From contig JAHHSM010000076.1 in assembly GCA_020025175.1 (NCBI GenBank), forward strand, positions 1 through 8,435: a DNA stretch of 8,435 nt, given 5' to 3'. Below the pieces are notes generated by a model. That model searched no databases and was not told the DNA's origin. It saw only the letters and a program-made list of their open reading frames with translations. Below are positions 1 to 5,473 of the stretch, in pieces. The number at the start of each line of letters is the position of its first letter. Positions within the stretch are counted from its first letter, which is position 1. Position numbers and translations under genes: made by a program. This stretch comes from Oscillospiraceae bacterium. GTDB lineage: Bacteria > Bacillota > Clostridia > Oscillospirales > Oscillospiraceae.

Positions 1-62
1 TTGGATAGAGCGTCAGACTCCGACTCTGAAGGCCGCTGGTTCGAATCCAGTCGGGCGTACCA
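1..62 (+). tRNA. tRNA-Arg (anticodon CCG), 5' end cut by window edge
   Basis: This is the 3' part of a tRNA gene. The anticodon stem is TCAGA (13-17) paired with TCTGA (25-29). The 7-nt loop between them carries U33 and the anticodon CCG at 20-22, which reads the arginine codon CGG. The T arm is GCTGG/CCAGT around the loop TTCGAAT. The 3' acceptor strand is at 52-58, the discriminator base is A59, and CCA is encoded at 60-62. The D-loop begins at the window edge, so roughly the first 15 nt (5' acceptor strand and 5' D-stem) are missing. Isotype and anticodon are read directly from the sequence. Confidence 0.95.
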
Positions 63-64
63 TG

Positions 65-106
65 AAACCCCTTAGAACTGCAATGTTCTAAGGGGTTTTC
101 TTTTTA
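65..106 (+). terminator. Intrinsic terminator of the tRNA-Arg gene
   Basis: A perfect 14-bp stem (65-78 with 85-98) with a 6-nt loop is followed by a T-rich run at 96-106. It begins 3 nt after the encoded CCA, so it ends the tRNA transcript. Confidence 0.92.
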
Positions 107-186
107 TCAGTACCCACTTTTTTGCTTTTGCACCTTTTACTAAATGTTTTGCTGCATAACTGCACCGTCTTTCTCCAATCCAACTC

Positions 187-215
187 TTGACAATCACCCC
201 CATTTCCTGTATAGT
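187..215 (+). promoter_or_regulatory. Sigma-A promoter for the leader of the CNNM transporter gene
   Basis: The -35 box TTGACA (187-192) is perfect and the -10 box TATAGT (210-215) differs from consensus at one base. The spacer is 17 nt. Transcription should start near 221-223, about 245 nt upstream of the transporter start. A strong terminator at 324-370 lies between, so the promoter drives either a small RNA of about 150 nt or an attenuated leader. Confidence 0.75.
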
Positions 216-221
216 ACAAAT

Positions 222-370
222 AAATTTTATCGAAAGGAACGGTTTAATTTCAATATGGACGACAGCGACGACGATACTGCTGATAGTAACACAAAAAGAT
301 TGATAAACCGAAACTCTATAAAGAAAGCATACCTGTATTCATTATGCCTAAAATACAGGTATGCTTTTTT
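222..370 (+). ncRNA. Candidate transcription-attenuation leader or small RNA upstream of the CNNM transporter
   Basis: The stretch from the predicted transcription start to the intrinsic terminator is about 150 nt. It contains an SD-like AAAGGA (233-238), a possible leader ORF from ATG 255, and a 7-bp long-range pairing of CGGTTTA (240-246) with TAAACCG (304-310) that encloses the start of that ORF. I do not recognise a known riboswitch class: no M-box, yybP-ykoY or czcD signature was seen. Its place between a strong promoter and an ion-transporter gene suggests metal- or translation-dependent attenuation. A free-standing small RNA with the same terminator is the alternative. Structure and function are inferred. 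Confidence 0.4.
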
Positions 371-395
371 GCGCTTTTTTCATAGGCTAAACTAA
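255..395 (+). CDS. Possible 46-codon leader peptide with an acidic N-terminus
   Basis: The frame opens at ATG 255 and reads MDDSDDDTADSN, with six aspartates in the first ten residues. It then turns strongly basic and aromatic and stops at 393-395. From codon 24 it runs into the terminator stem (324-370), so a ribosome translating it would cover the hairpin. Acidic N-terminal runs are known to destabilise translating ribosomes at low Mg2+ (the E. coli MgtL leader is the known case), and the next gene belongs to a Mg2+/divalent-cation transporter family. Against it, the only SD-like sequence (AAAGGA, 233-238) lies about 16 nt from the ATG, which is too far to be good, and the frame is open well upstream, so it may be fortuitous. 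Confidence 0.3.
   Translation: MDDSDDDTADSNTKRLINRNSIKKAYLYSLCLKYRYAFLRFFHRLN
324..370 (+). terminator. Strong intrinsic terminator inside the leader of the transporter gene
   Basis: A perfect 16-bp stem (324-339 with 352-367), a 12-nt loop and a T run at 365-370 make a strong intrinsic terminator. It lies downstream of the promoter at 187-215 and about 98 nt upstream of the transporter start, the position expected of an attenuator. I could not find a clear alternative pairing for its 5' arm, so no RNA-only antiterminator is proposed. Confidence 0.85.
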
Positions 396-421
396 ACATT
401 TCGTTCATCAATCTATATAAA
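393..421 (+). promoter_or_regulatory. Weak second promoter candidate directly before the transporter gene
   Basis: TAAACA (393-398) and TATAAA (416-421) are separated by 17 nt. The -35 box matches consensus at four of six bases and the -10 box at five of six. If active, it would give the transporter a basal transcript that bypasses the attenuator. The evidence is only weak consensus similarity in AT-rich DNA. Confidence 0.25.
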
Positions 422-467
422 TTCACAACAACTATAACTGATTTTTCATTTATTGGAGGTTTTTTTC

Positions 468-1778
468 TTGGATAACACATTATTATTACCTGTATTAATT
501 CAGGTAATTTTAATTGCTTTAAATGCGATTTTCGCATGCGCTGAAATCGCAGTTCTTTCCCTTAACAATGCAAAGCTTGAGCATATGGCGGAAGGTGGAA
601 ATAAAAAAGCAAAAAAACTGTTTTATTTTACATCAGAACCTTCCAAATTTCTCTCTACCATTCAGGTTGCCATCACATTATCCGGTTTTTTAGGCAGTGC
701 ATTTGCCGCAGACAATTTTTCTGATCTTTTGACTGATGCGCTTTTGGCTGCCGGCGTACCTGCATCTCCAAAAGTACTTGACACCATTTCTGTTATTTTG
801 ATCACATTGGTCCTTTCTTATTTTACTTTGATTTTTGGTGAACTGGTTCCCAAACGCCTGGCTATGAAAAAGTCAGAGCAATTGGCTATGATATTATCCG
901 GCCTTCTTACAGTCGTTGCCAAATTGTTTGCACCAATTGTATGCATTTTGACAATTTCTACCAACGCAATTCTTCGGCTGCTTGGTATCGATCCTGATGC
1001 AGAAGACGATGCCATCAGCGAAGAAGAAATCCAAACAATGGTAGATGCCGGAGCACGAAAAGGTGTTTTTGACGCTCAGGAACGTCAGTTTATTCAAAAT
1101 ATTTTTCTTTTCGACGATCGTTGTGTAGAAGAATTTGCCACCCATCGTACAGAAATCGCCTTTCTTGATTTTGATGATTCCATAGAAGATTGGGAAGAAA
1201 CCATTTATCGTACCAGACACTCTCGATACCCCATTTGTGAAAATACTGTCGATCATATCATCGGTATTTTAAATGTAAAGGATTATATTGCGTTAAGGGA
1301 CAGATCTCGGGAAAATATTCTTAAAAACGCTGTTCATACACCATTTTATGTTCCTGAAAGCGTGCGGGCAGATATTCTGTTTCGCCAGATGAAGCAAAGC
1401 CGCAATCATTTCGCCGTAGTACTGGATGAATACGGTGGAACAGCAGGTATTGTAACCATCAATGATCTTTTGGAGCAGCTTGTCGGTGAATTAGATGATG
1501 AACCTCTGCCCCCCGAAGGTGAGCCAGCCGCAATCGAACAGGTTGATGCAAAGACTTGGAAAATCGACGGCAGCGCAGATATCTCTGATGTAGCGAAAGC
1601 GTTAAATATTAAGCTTCCCTGTGAAGATCATGATACCTTCGGTGGATTTGTCTTTTCTCAATACGGTTTTATTCCTGAAGATGGAAGCACATTCTCCATC
1701 GATATTAACCATCTGCACATCGATGTACTCCACATTTCAGAACATCGCTTAAAATCTGCGTTGGTCACACTCCTTTAA
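468..1778 (+). CDS. CNNM/CorC-family (hemolysin-like) membrane ion transporter
   Basis: This 436-aa protein has the order DUF21/CNNM transmembrane domain (about 1-175), CBS pair (about 205-335) and C-terminal CorC_HlyC domain (about 350-430). The membrane part carries the AEIAVLSLN motif (25-33) and the conserved FGELVPKR motif (123-130). The second CBS ends in the family hallmark DEYGGTAGIVTINDLLEQLV (320-339). Characterised relatives (CorB/CorC, MpfA of Staphylococcus and Bacillus) bind ATP-Mg2+ through CBS and move Mg2+, generally outwards. The substrate here is inferred from family. The start is TTG 468, with the SD GGAGG (455-459) 8 nt upstream. An in-frame TTG at 453 overlaps the SD and was rejected. 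The attenuator-like leader at 222-370 precedes it. No clear terminator follows, so read-through into rex is possible. Family assignment is secure; transport direction is not. Confidence 0.9.
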   Translation: MDNTLLLPVLIQVILIALNAIFACAEIAVLSLNNAKLEHMAEGGNKKAKKLFYFTSEPSKFLSTIQVAITLSGFLGSAFAADNFSDLLTDALLAAGVPASPKVLDTISVILITLVLSYFTLIFGELVPKRLAMKKSEQLAMILSGLLTVVAKLFAPIVCILTISTNAILRLLGIDPDAEDDAISEEEIQTMVDAGARKGVFDAQERQFIQNIFLFDDRCVEEFATHRTEIAFLDFDDSIEDWEETIYRTRHSRYPICENTVDHIIGILNVKDYIALRDRSRENILKNAVHTPFYVPESVRADILFRQMKQSRNHFAVVLDEYGGTAGIVTINDLLEQLVGELDDEPLPPEGEPAAIEQVDAKTWKIDGSADISDVAKALNIKLPCEDHDTFGGFVFSQYGFIPEDGSTFSIDINHLHIDVLHISEHRLKSALVTLL

Positions 1779-1813
1779 TTTTTTACATTTCCAGTGATAT
1801 AAACTCCCAGAAC

Positions 1814-1873
1814 ATTGTTAAAAAATTTGACATGTTTAGCTTTTAGAGCTAAAATAGTAGTAAATTTAACAAT
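1814..1873 (+). promoter_or_regulatory. rex promoter enclosed by nested inverted repeats; candidate Rex operator
   Basis: The promoter is TTGACA (1827-1832), 17 nt, TAAAAT (1850-1855). Two inverted repeats share nearly the same centre. The outer one is ATTGTTAAA (1814-1822) with TTTAACAAT (1865-1873), 9 bp and perfect. The inner one is TTTAGCT (1835-1841) with AGCTAAA (1847-1853), 7 bp and overlapping the -10 box. The outer arms contain TTGTTAA and TTAACAA, the half-sites of the clostridial Rex operator (TTGTTAANNNNTTAACAA). The left half-site also has a degenerate partner TTGACAT at 1827-1833 over the -35 box, giving an almost normally spaced site (5 nt instead of 4). Autoregulation by Rex is the natural inference. 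The inner palindrome may serve another regulator. Confidence 0.6.
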
Positions 1874-1935
1874 CTTAAGCTCTGGATATCATCATAGTCT
1901 CTAATATTAAACATTACTATAAGGAGTGTTCTCAC

Positions 1936-2565
1936 TTGAGAAAGCAAAAAATTTCCGACGCTGTCATTCGTCGTCTACCGCGATATTATCGTTATCTCGA
2001 CGACCTGTATAACAGCAATGTCATTCGTATCTCGTCCAGTTCTTTGGGCAGTAAAATGGGAATTACTGCTTCTCAGATCCGTCAAGATCTAAGCTGCTTT
2101 GGTGAATTTGGCCAGCAGGGATATGGATATAATGTTGAAATTCTTCGTGCGGAAATCGGCTCTATTCTCGGTGTCGATCATTATCACAAACTGATTGTTG
2201 TCGGCACAGGTAACCTTGGTCAGGCATTGATTCAAAACTTCTATTTCAGCAAAAGCGGCTTTACACTGGACGCTGCATTTGATACCGATCCCATGCTGAT
2301 TGGTCACGAAATCAATGGTATCACTATTCATTCTATGAACGCCCTGGAAGACTACGTCGTTGAATGCAAGCCCGATGTCGCTGTTTTAACCATGCCACGT
2401 TCCGTTGCGCAGGAAACGATGAATACTCTGGTTGGATATGGTGTAAGAGGCTTCTGGAACTTCACAAATGTGGAACTCGAATTGAGCAATCCCGGCATCG
2501 TGGTGGAAAACATCCATTTTGCTGATAGTTTGCTGACTTTGAGTTACCGCATTATGGAACATTGA
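1936..2565 (+). CDS. rex: Redox-sensing transcriptional repressor Rex
   Basis: Rex senses the NADH/NAD+ ratio. It binds operators when NAD+ is high and leaves when NADH accumulates, controlling fermentative and reductive genes in anaerobes. The 209-aa length is normal for the family. The N-terminal winged helix (about 1-80) ends in the characteristic TASQIRQDLSCFGEFGQQGYGY (44-65). The Rossmann domain begins with GTGNLGQA (90-97), and Asp116 in AFDTD ends the second strand where the adenosine ribose is bound. The C-terminal helix (ENIHFADSLLTLSYRI, 191-206) is the domain-swapped dimer helix. The start is TTG 1936, with AAGGAG at 1921-1926, 9 nt upstream. The gene has its own promoter and is followed, with only 2 nt between, by the SLH protein gene. 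Confidence 0.97.
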   Translation: MRKQKISDAVIRRLPRYYRYLDDLYNSNVIRISSSSLGSKMGITASQIRQDLSCFGEFGQQGYGYNVEILRAEIGSILGVDHYHKLIVVGTGNLGQALIQNFYFSKSGFTLDAAFDTDPMLIGHEINGITIHSMNALEDYVVECKPDVAVLTMPRSVAQETMNTLVGYGVRGFWNFTNVELELSNPGIVVENIHFADSLLTLSYRIMEH

Positions 2566-2567
2566 TA

Positions 2568-3635
2568 ATGCCTATGAAAAAGAAAATTTTTGCTATCGCA
2601 TTAGTCCTTTTGCTGTGTGGCAGTATTGTCCCTGCCTCCGCCATCGGCGGCAGCTCGGATGATCCTTTGATTTCCCTATCCTATCTCAGGAATACACTGA
2701 AACCGCAGCTCACTGCCGCCGCACGCGCAGCACTCCATCCTCCCTCTTCCACCGGTATCCATGCTAATGAACAGGTTTTGATGGATCATGCTCGCTACAA
2801 ACAAAACGACAAACTCATTGCGTTTACCGGAGCTGAGATCATCGTCTTCGCCGGTAATGTTCAGTTTTCTTCAGAGGGTATTGTTGTCGACGGGACAAAC
2901 GGCACAGAACTTGCCCCCAAAACTACCTTAAAACCGAATACACGTTATATCACAGGTGAAGATACCAACGCTACATATACCGTAGTATCACCCACCGCCG
3001 TTATATCCTGCAATGGCAAGGTCGAGATCGTCAAAAGCGATACGCCGGACTATAATGCCATGGCAGATGCATTAAAATCTCTCACACTTTTGAAAGGCTC
3101 CGGTTCAGGAATCGGAAACGGCTATAACCTTGAAAACCAGCCTAATCGTATTGAAGGTATCATTATGTTTATCCGCCTGCTCGGCGAAGAGGATGAAGCC
3201 CTATCTACCACCTCAGCACATCCCTTTAAAGATGTCCCTGCATGGGCAGATTCGTATGTAGCTTACGCATATAAAAAAGGATATAGCAATGGTATTGGCA
3301 AGGACAAATTTGGTGCTGAAAAAAAAATTACAGCAAAAGAATATGTTGAATTTATCATGCGTGCGCTCCGCTATAGTTCTACCAGTCACACAAATCTCAG
3401 CACTACCCTTGAGGATGCTAGAAAAGTTGGTGTTATCAGTACTAAGGAGTATGATCTATTCAACAGCACCACATTATTGCGTGCGCATGCCGTCTACATT
3501 TCCTACTATGCACTGTCTGCCCCCATCTCTGGTCAGAATATGACTTTAGCAGATAAACTCATTGCAGATTCTATATTCACGAAAGCCGCATTGGACAATG
3601 CCCACGCATTGGTTACTACAAATCGCTTGGTATAA
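2568..3635 (+). CDS. Secreted S-layer-homology (SLH) domain protein
   Basis: This 355-aa protein is probably anchored to the wall through SLH repeats, which bind pyruvylated secondary wall polymer in known cases. Residues 4-25 form a signal peptide (KKK, hydrophobic core, cleavage after PASA). DDPLISLSYLR (31-41) matches a motif common after the signal peptide in clostridial SLH proteins. A beta-rich stretch at about 83-156 resembles the domain that usually lies between that motif and the SLH repeats. SLH-like segments follow at about 165-206, 219-268 (the clearest: PFKDVPAWADSYVAYAYKKG) and a degenerate third at about 275-317. No enzymatic domain is visible. The start is ATG 2568, 2 nt after the rex stop, with weak GGAA at 2556-2559. 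TTG 2562 and ATG 2574 are in-frame alternatives. Placement suggests translational coupling to rex. The fold call is good; the role is unknown. Confidence 0.85.
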   Translation: MPMKKKIFAIALVLLLCGSIVPASAIGGSSDDPLISLSYLRNTLKPQLTAAARAALHPPSSTGIHANEQVLMDHARYKQNDKLIAFTGAEIIVFAGNVQFSSEGIVVDGTNGTELAPKTTLKPNTRYITGEDTNATYTVVSPTAVISCNGKVEIVKSDTPDYNAMADALKSLTLLKGSGSGIGNGYNLENQPNRIEGIIMFIRLLGEEDEALSTTSAHPFKDVPAWADSYVAYAYKKGYSNGIGKDKFGAEKKITAKEYVEFIMRALRYSSTSHTNLSTTLEDARKVGVISTKEYDLFNSTTLLRAHAVYISYYALSAPISGQNMTLADKLIADSIFTKAALDNAHALVTTNRLV

Positions 3636-3646
3636 TTTGTTCATTC

Positions 3647-3691
3647 AAAAAAGCACTGTTTCCTGTAAAATCACGGAAAACAGTGCTTTTT
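3647..3691. terminator. Bidirectional terminator between the SLH gene and the yqeG-like gene
   Basis: The arms AAAAGCACTGTTT (3649-3661) and AAACAGTGCTTTT (3678-3690) pair perfectly. CC/GG beyond a one-base bulge extends the stem. A T run follows on the plus strand (3687-3691), and an A run at 3647-3652 becomes a T run on the minus strand. It therefore ends both the rex-SLH transcript and the convergent HAD gene. Confidence 0.88.
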
Positions 3692-3695
3692 ATTT

Positions 3696-4226
3696 TTAAT
3701 CTTTCTGCATTTGCTGTCTTTCTTTCTTTCTCCGTCTCCTCGCCGGTACACGGAACGGATCTTGAAGCCAATATGCCACCCAGTGCCACAAACTATCCCG
3801 TCCGCAAACAGGCTCCACACAAAAAGATTGGAACCCACAACGACGCGCACCCAACACATCCGTAAAAATCTGATCACCCAACAACGCCGTTGTTTCCGGA
3901 GTCGCATTCCCCAAATGCATTGCTTCCAGCAAACGCCTCCTTTTCGGCTTTCCTGCATGACCGACATACGGAATTCCCATATCATGGCAATAGGCTTCTA
4001 CGCGCGCCGGAGACCGATTATTTGACACGATCATCACCCGAATACCGGCATCTGTTAAGCTATTGATCCAAGCACGCACGCCTTCTGTGGGACGCCTTGT
4101 TTCATGTAATGCCAGCGTATTATCGAGATCGGATAATAGCAGCTGAACTCCTTTTTTCTTCAGATAATCCGCCGTTAATTCATCATAACGATCAAACAAC
4201 AGATCCGGAAATAACAAAAAACTCAT
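3696..4226 (-). CDS. yqeG: YqeG-family HAD-superfamily (IIIA) phosphatase
   Basis: This 176-aa cytoplasmic HAD-fold hydrolase has all four HAD motifs. They are DLDNTL (33-38; nucleophile Asp33, acid/base Asp35), SNN (68-70) for motif II, the lysine-bearing GKPKRR (92-97) for motif III, and GDQIFTD (117-123) for motif IV. The N-terminal MSFLLFPDLLFDRYDEL and the overall length match the YqeG family, whose physiological substrate is not settled. The C-terminal tail (161-176) is very basic, with RRRRKK. The start is ATG 4226, because AAGGAG lies 6 nt before it. An in-frame GTG at 4244 was rejected, since the SD falls inside that extension. The gene is divergent from the gene at 4317 and ends in the shared terminator. 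Confidence 0.9.
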   Translation of the reverse strand: MSFLLFPDLLFDRYDELTADYLKKKGVQLLLSDLDNTLALHETRRPTEGVRAWINSLTDAGIRVMIVSNNRSPARVEAYCHDMGIPYVGHAGKPKRRRLLEAMHLGNATPETTALLGDQIFTDVLGARRCGFQSFCVEPVCGRDSLWHWVAYWLQDPFRVPARRRRKKERQQMQKD

Positions 4227-4275
4227 AATTCGCTCCTTGCGCACATACTATAGAATAATGCAAATTGTATTTTTT

Positions 4276-4304
4276 AGTATACCATCAATATTAAATTGAA
4301 ACAA
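4276..4304 (-). promoter_or_regulatory. Promoter of the yqeG-like gene
   Basis: On the minus strand, TTGTTT (4304-4299) and TATACT (4281-4276) are separated by 17 nt, and a TG one base before the -10 box makes it an extended -10 promoter. Its -35 end overlaps the SD region (4303-4310) of the divergent plus-strand gene, so the two genes share a control region of only 90 bp. Confidence 0.55.
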
Positions 4305-4316
4305 GGGGGAGTCTCG

Positions 4317-5081
4317 TTGCAGCTTTATATGACCGCCACACCCCAGCAGTATTCCCTGCTTTGCGGTACAGGCTTTCGTTTATCACACCTTGTCTATCAA
4401 ATAGGGCAAGATCAACATTTACATCGTTCTTCCGTCTCTAGGCAAACACAAATCGGACTGCTTGCCCTCCATAGTTCCGATTTACCTGTAATCAAAGAAA
4501 CAAACACTTTATGTCGAGAAATTTTGCGCGAATGTGCAAATCGCGGATTTGAAGGTGTTGCTGCCGATTTTGGAGATCATATTTCTCCTGATAAAATCTC
4601 TTTTTTTAATGAATTGTCCACAGCTCTTCAGCACAACAAGAAAAAACTGTTTGTCTCTGCGGCCTATGGAAAACAAGTGCCAACTGCGTATGTGCTGATC
4701 AATACAGCATTATCAGGGGGCACACTCAGCACCATGCTTTCAGATGCCTGCAATGTATTTGGAAAGCAGCGTATAGCATTGGATATCGAACGCGTTCGCA
4801 TGGATTTTCTTCTTCCTTCTCCCTCCGGCGAGGGTACCTTGCTCAATGAAGCAGAATTTGAAACTCTTTTGCAAAAAATGGCTCCCACAGTTTATTTTTC
4901 CCATGAGCTCTGCGCAAAATATTTTACATACCGCAAAGATGGACACTCCCACTTTGTCCTTTTCGATGACGCTGATACGATACGCTACAAAATAAAATTA
5001 GGACAACAAATGGATATTCGATATGCATTTCTATTATGCTCGGAAGTTTCCGATCTTTTGAACGAATTAAAGCAACATTAG
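4317..5081 (+). CDS. Uncharacterised protein, possible degenerate GH18-like barrel
   Basis: I do not recognise this 254-aa protein with certainty. Two segments resemble family 18 glycoside hydrolases. FEGVAADFG (78-86) sits where GH18 has FDGxDxDxE. HFVLFDDADTIRYKIKLGQQ (212-231), followed by YAFLL, resembles the last strand and helix of the GH18 barrel. The strand KKLFVSAAYG (109-118) also fits a TIM barrel. If the alignment is right, the catalytic glutamate is replaced by Gly86 and the second motif aspartate by Ala82, so the protein would not hydrolyse chitin-type substrates in the usual way. There is no signal peptide, unlike most GH18 proteins, so it is probably cytoplasmic. The start is TTG 4317, with AAGGGGGA (4303-4310) 6 nt upstream; TTG 4296 lies before that SD and was rejected. 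No strong promoter is seen. Confidence 0.6.
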   Translation: MQLYMTATPQQYSLLCGTGFRLSHLVYQIGQDQHLHRSSVSRQTQIGLLALHSSDLPVIKETNTLCREILRECANRGFEGVAADFGDHISPDKISFFNELSTALQHNKKKLFVSAAYGKQVPTAYVLINTALSGGTLSTMLSDACNVFGKQRIALDIERVRMDFLLPSPSGEGTLLNEAEFETLLQKMAPTVYFSHELCAKYFTYRKDGHSHFVLFDDADTIRYKIKLGQQMDIRYAFLLCSEVSDLLNELKQH

Positions 5082-5087
5082 AAATAT

Positions 5088-5118
5088 AAATGCCCTGTAC
5101 ATTCGTACAGGGCATTTT
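5088..5118. terminator. Bidirectional terminator between the GH18-like gene and rpsU
   Basis: A perfect 13-bp stem (5088-5100 with 5105-5117) has a 4-nt ATTC loop. The plus-strand tail is short (TTTT) and the minus-strand tail is TTTATATTTC, so both U tracts are modest. It lies 6 nt after the plus-strand stop and 13 nt after the rpsU stop, which fits a shared terminator. Confidence 0.78.
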
Positions 5119-5131
5119 GATAGAACAAAAA

Positions 5132-5317
5132 TCAATAATATCTCTTGTTTCTATTCTTGCGAGCAGCCTCAGACTTCTTGCGACGCTTGACGCTGGGGCT
5201 TTCATAGCACTCGCGCTTACGAACCTCGGCCAGAACGCCGGACTTAGCACAACTACGCTTAAAGCGCTTCAGGGCGTTTTCCAGAGATTCGCCTTCCTTA
5301 ACGCGGATTTCAGACAT
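5132..5317 (-). CDS. rpsU: Small ribosomal subunit protein bS21
   Basis: This is a 61-aa component of the 30S subunit, which in characterised bacteria sits near the 3' end of 16S rRNA and helps mRNA binding. MSEIRVKEGESLENALKRFK (1-20) and the body RSCAKSGVLAEVRKRECYES (21-40) match the family. The C-terminus is very basic (KRRKKSEAARKNRNKR). Length is typical for Firmicutes and about 10 residues shorter than in E. coli. The start is ATG 5317, with GGGAGGG 6 nt upstream; a longer in-frame opening to 5416 covers the promoter and is not translated. It has its own promoter 70 nt upstream, and leuS lies upstream on the same strand without an obvious terminator between. Confidence 0.97.
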   Translation of the reverse strand: MSEIRVKEGESLENALKRFKRSCAKSGVLAEVRKRECYESPSVKRRKKSEAARKNRNKRYY

Positions 5318-5387
5318 TGTTTTCCCTCCCTCCAAGGCGCTGCCATAAACAGCACTTAAGGGCCATTCGTATGGCTTTAACAGTAGT

Positions 5388-5416
5388 ATTATACAAATAC
5401 CTAGGATTTTTGTCAA
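5388..5416 (-). promoter_or_regulatory. Consensus sigma-A promoter of rpsU
   Basis: TTGACA (5416-5411), 17 nt and TATAAT (5393-5388) form a perfect consensus on the minus strand. The 5' UTR is about 65 nt. It holds a small hairpin, GCCAT/ATGGC around a 4-nt loop at 5362-5375, of unknown significance. Strong constitutive expression fits a ribosomal protein gene. Confidence 0.9.
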
Positions 5417-5473
5417 GGCATTAAATGAATTTTTGCCCGGAAATTATGAAAACCATAAAGTTTACTTTCAGAA

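Noticed and set aside
144..254. Upstream part of the open frame that reaches 395, starting at ATG 144
   Set aside because: It begins before the promoter at 187-215, has no SD, and its residues look random. Only the part from ATG 255 lies on the predicted transcript and is kept as a low-confidence leader ORF.
453..467. TTG 453 as start of the CNNM transporter
   Set aside because: This codon is part of the SD TTGGAGG. TTG 468 has ideal spacing from it.
1779..1826. Terminator after the CNNM gene
   Set aside because: No stable hairpin followed by T residues is visible; the palindrome at 1835-1853 lacks a T run and lies in the rex promoter.
4227..4244. GTG 4244 start for the YqeG-like protein
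   Set aside because: The SD AAGGAG would lie inside the extension, and the family N-terminus begins at MSFLLFPD.
5318..5416. N-terminal extension of bS21 to a 94-aa protein
   Set aside because: It covers the consensus promoter and the SD. bS21 starts at MSEIRV.
5417..5473. Terminator after leuS
   Set aside because: Only a 5-bp AT-rich hairpin (TTATG/CATAA, 5444-5458) without a proper T run is present; too weak to call. leuS may read through into rpsU.
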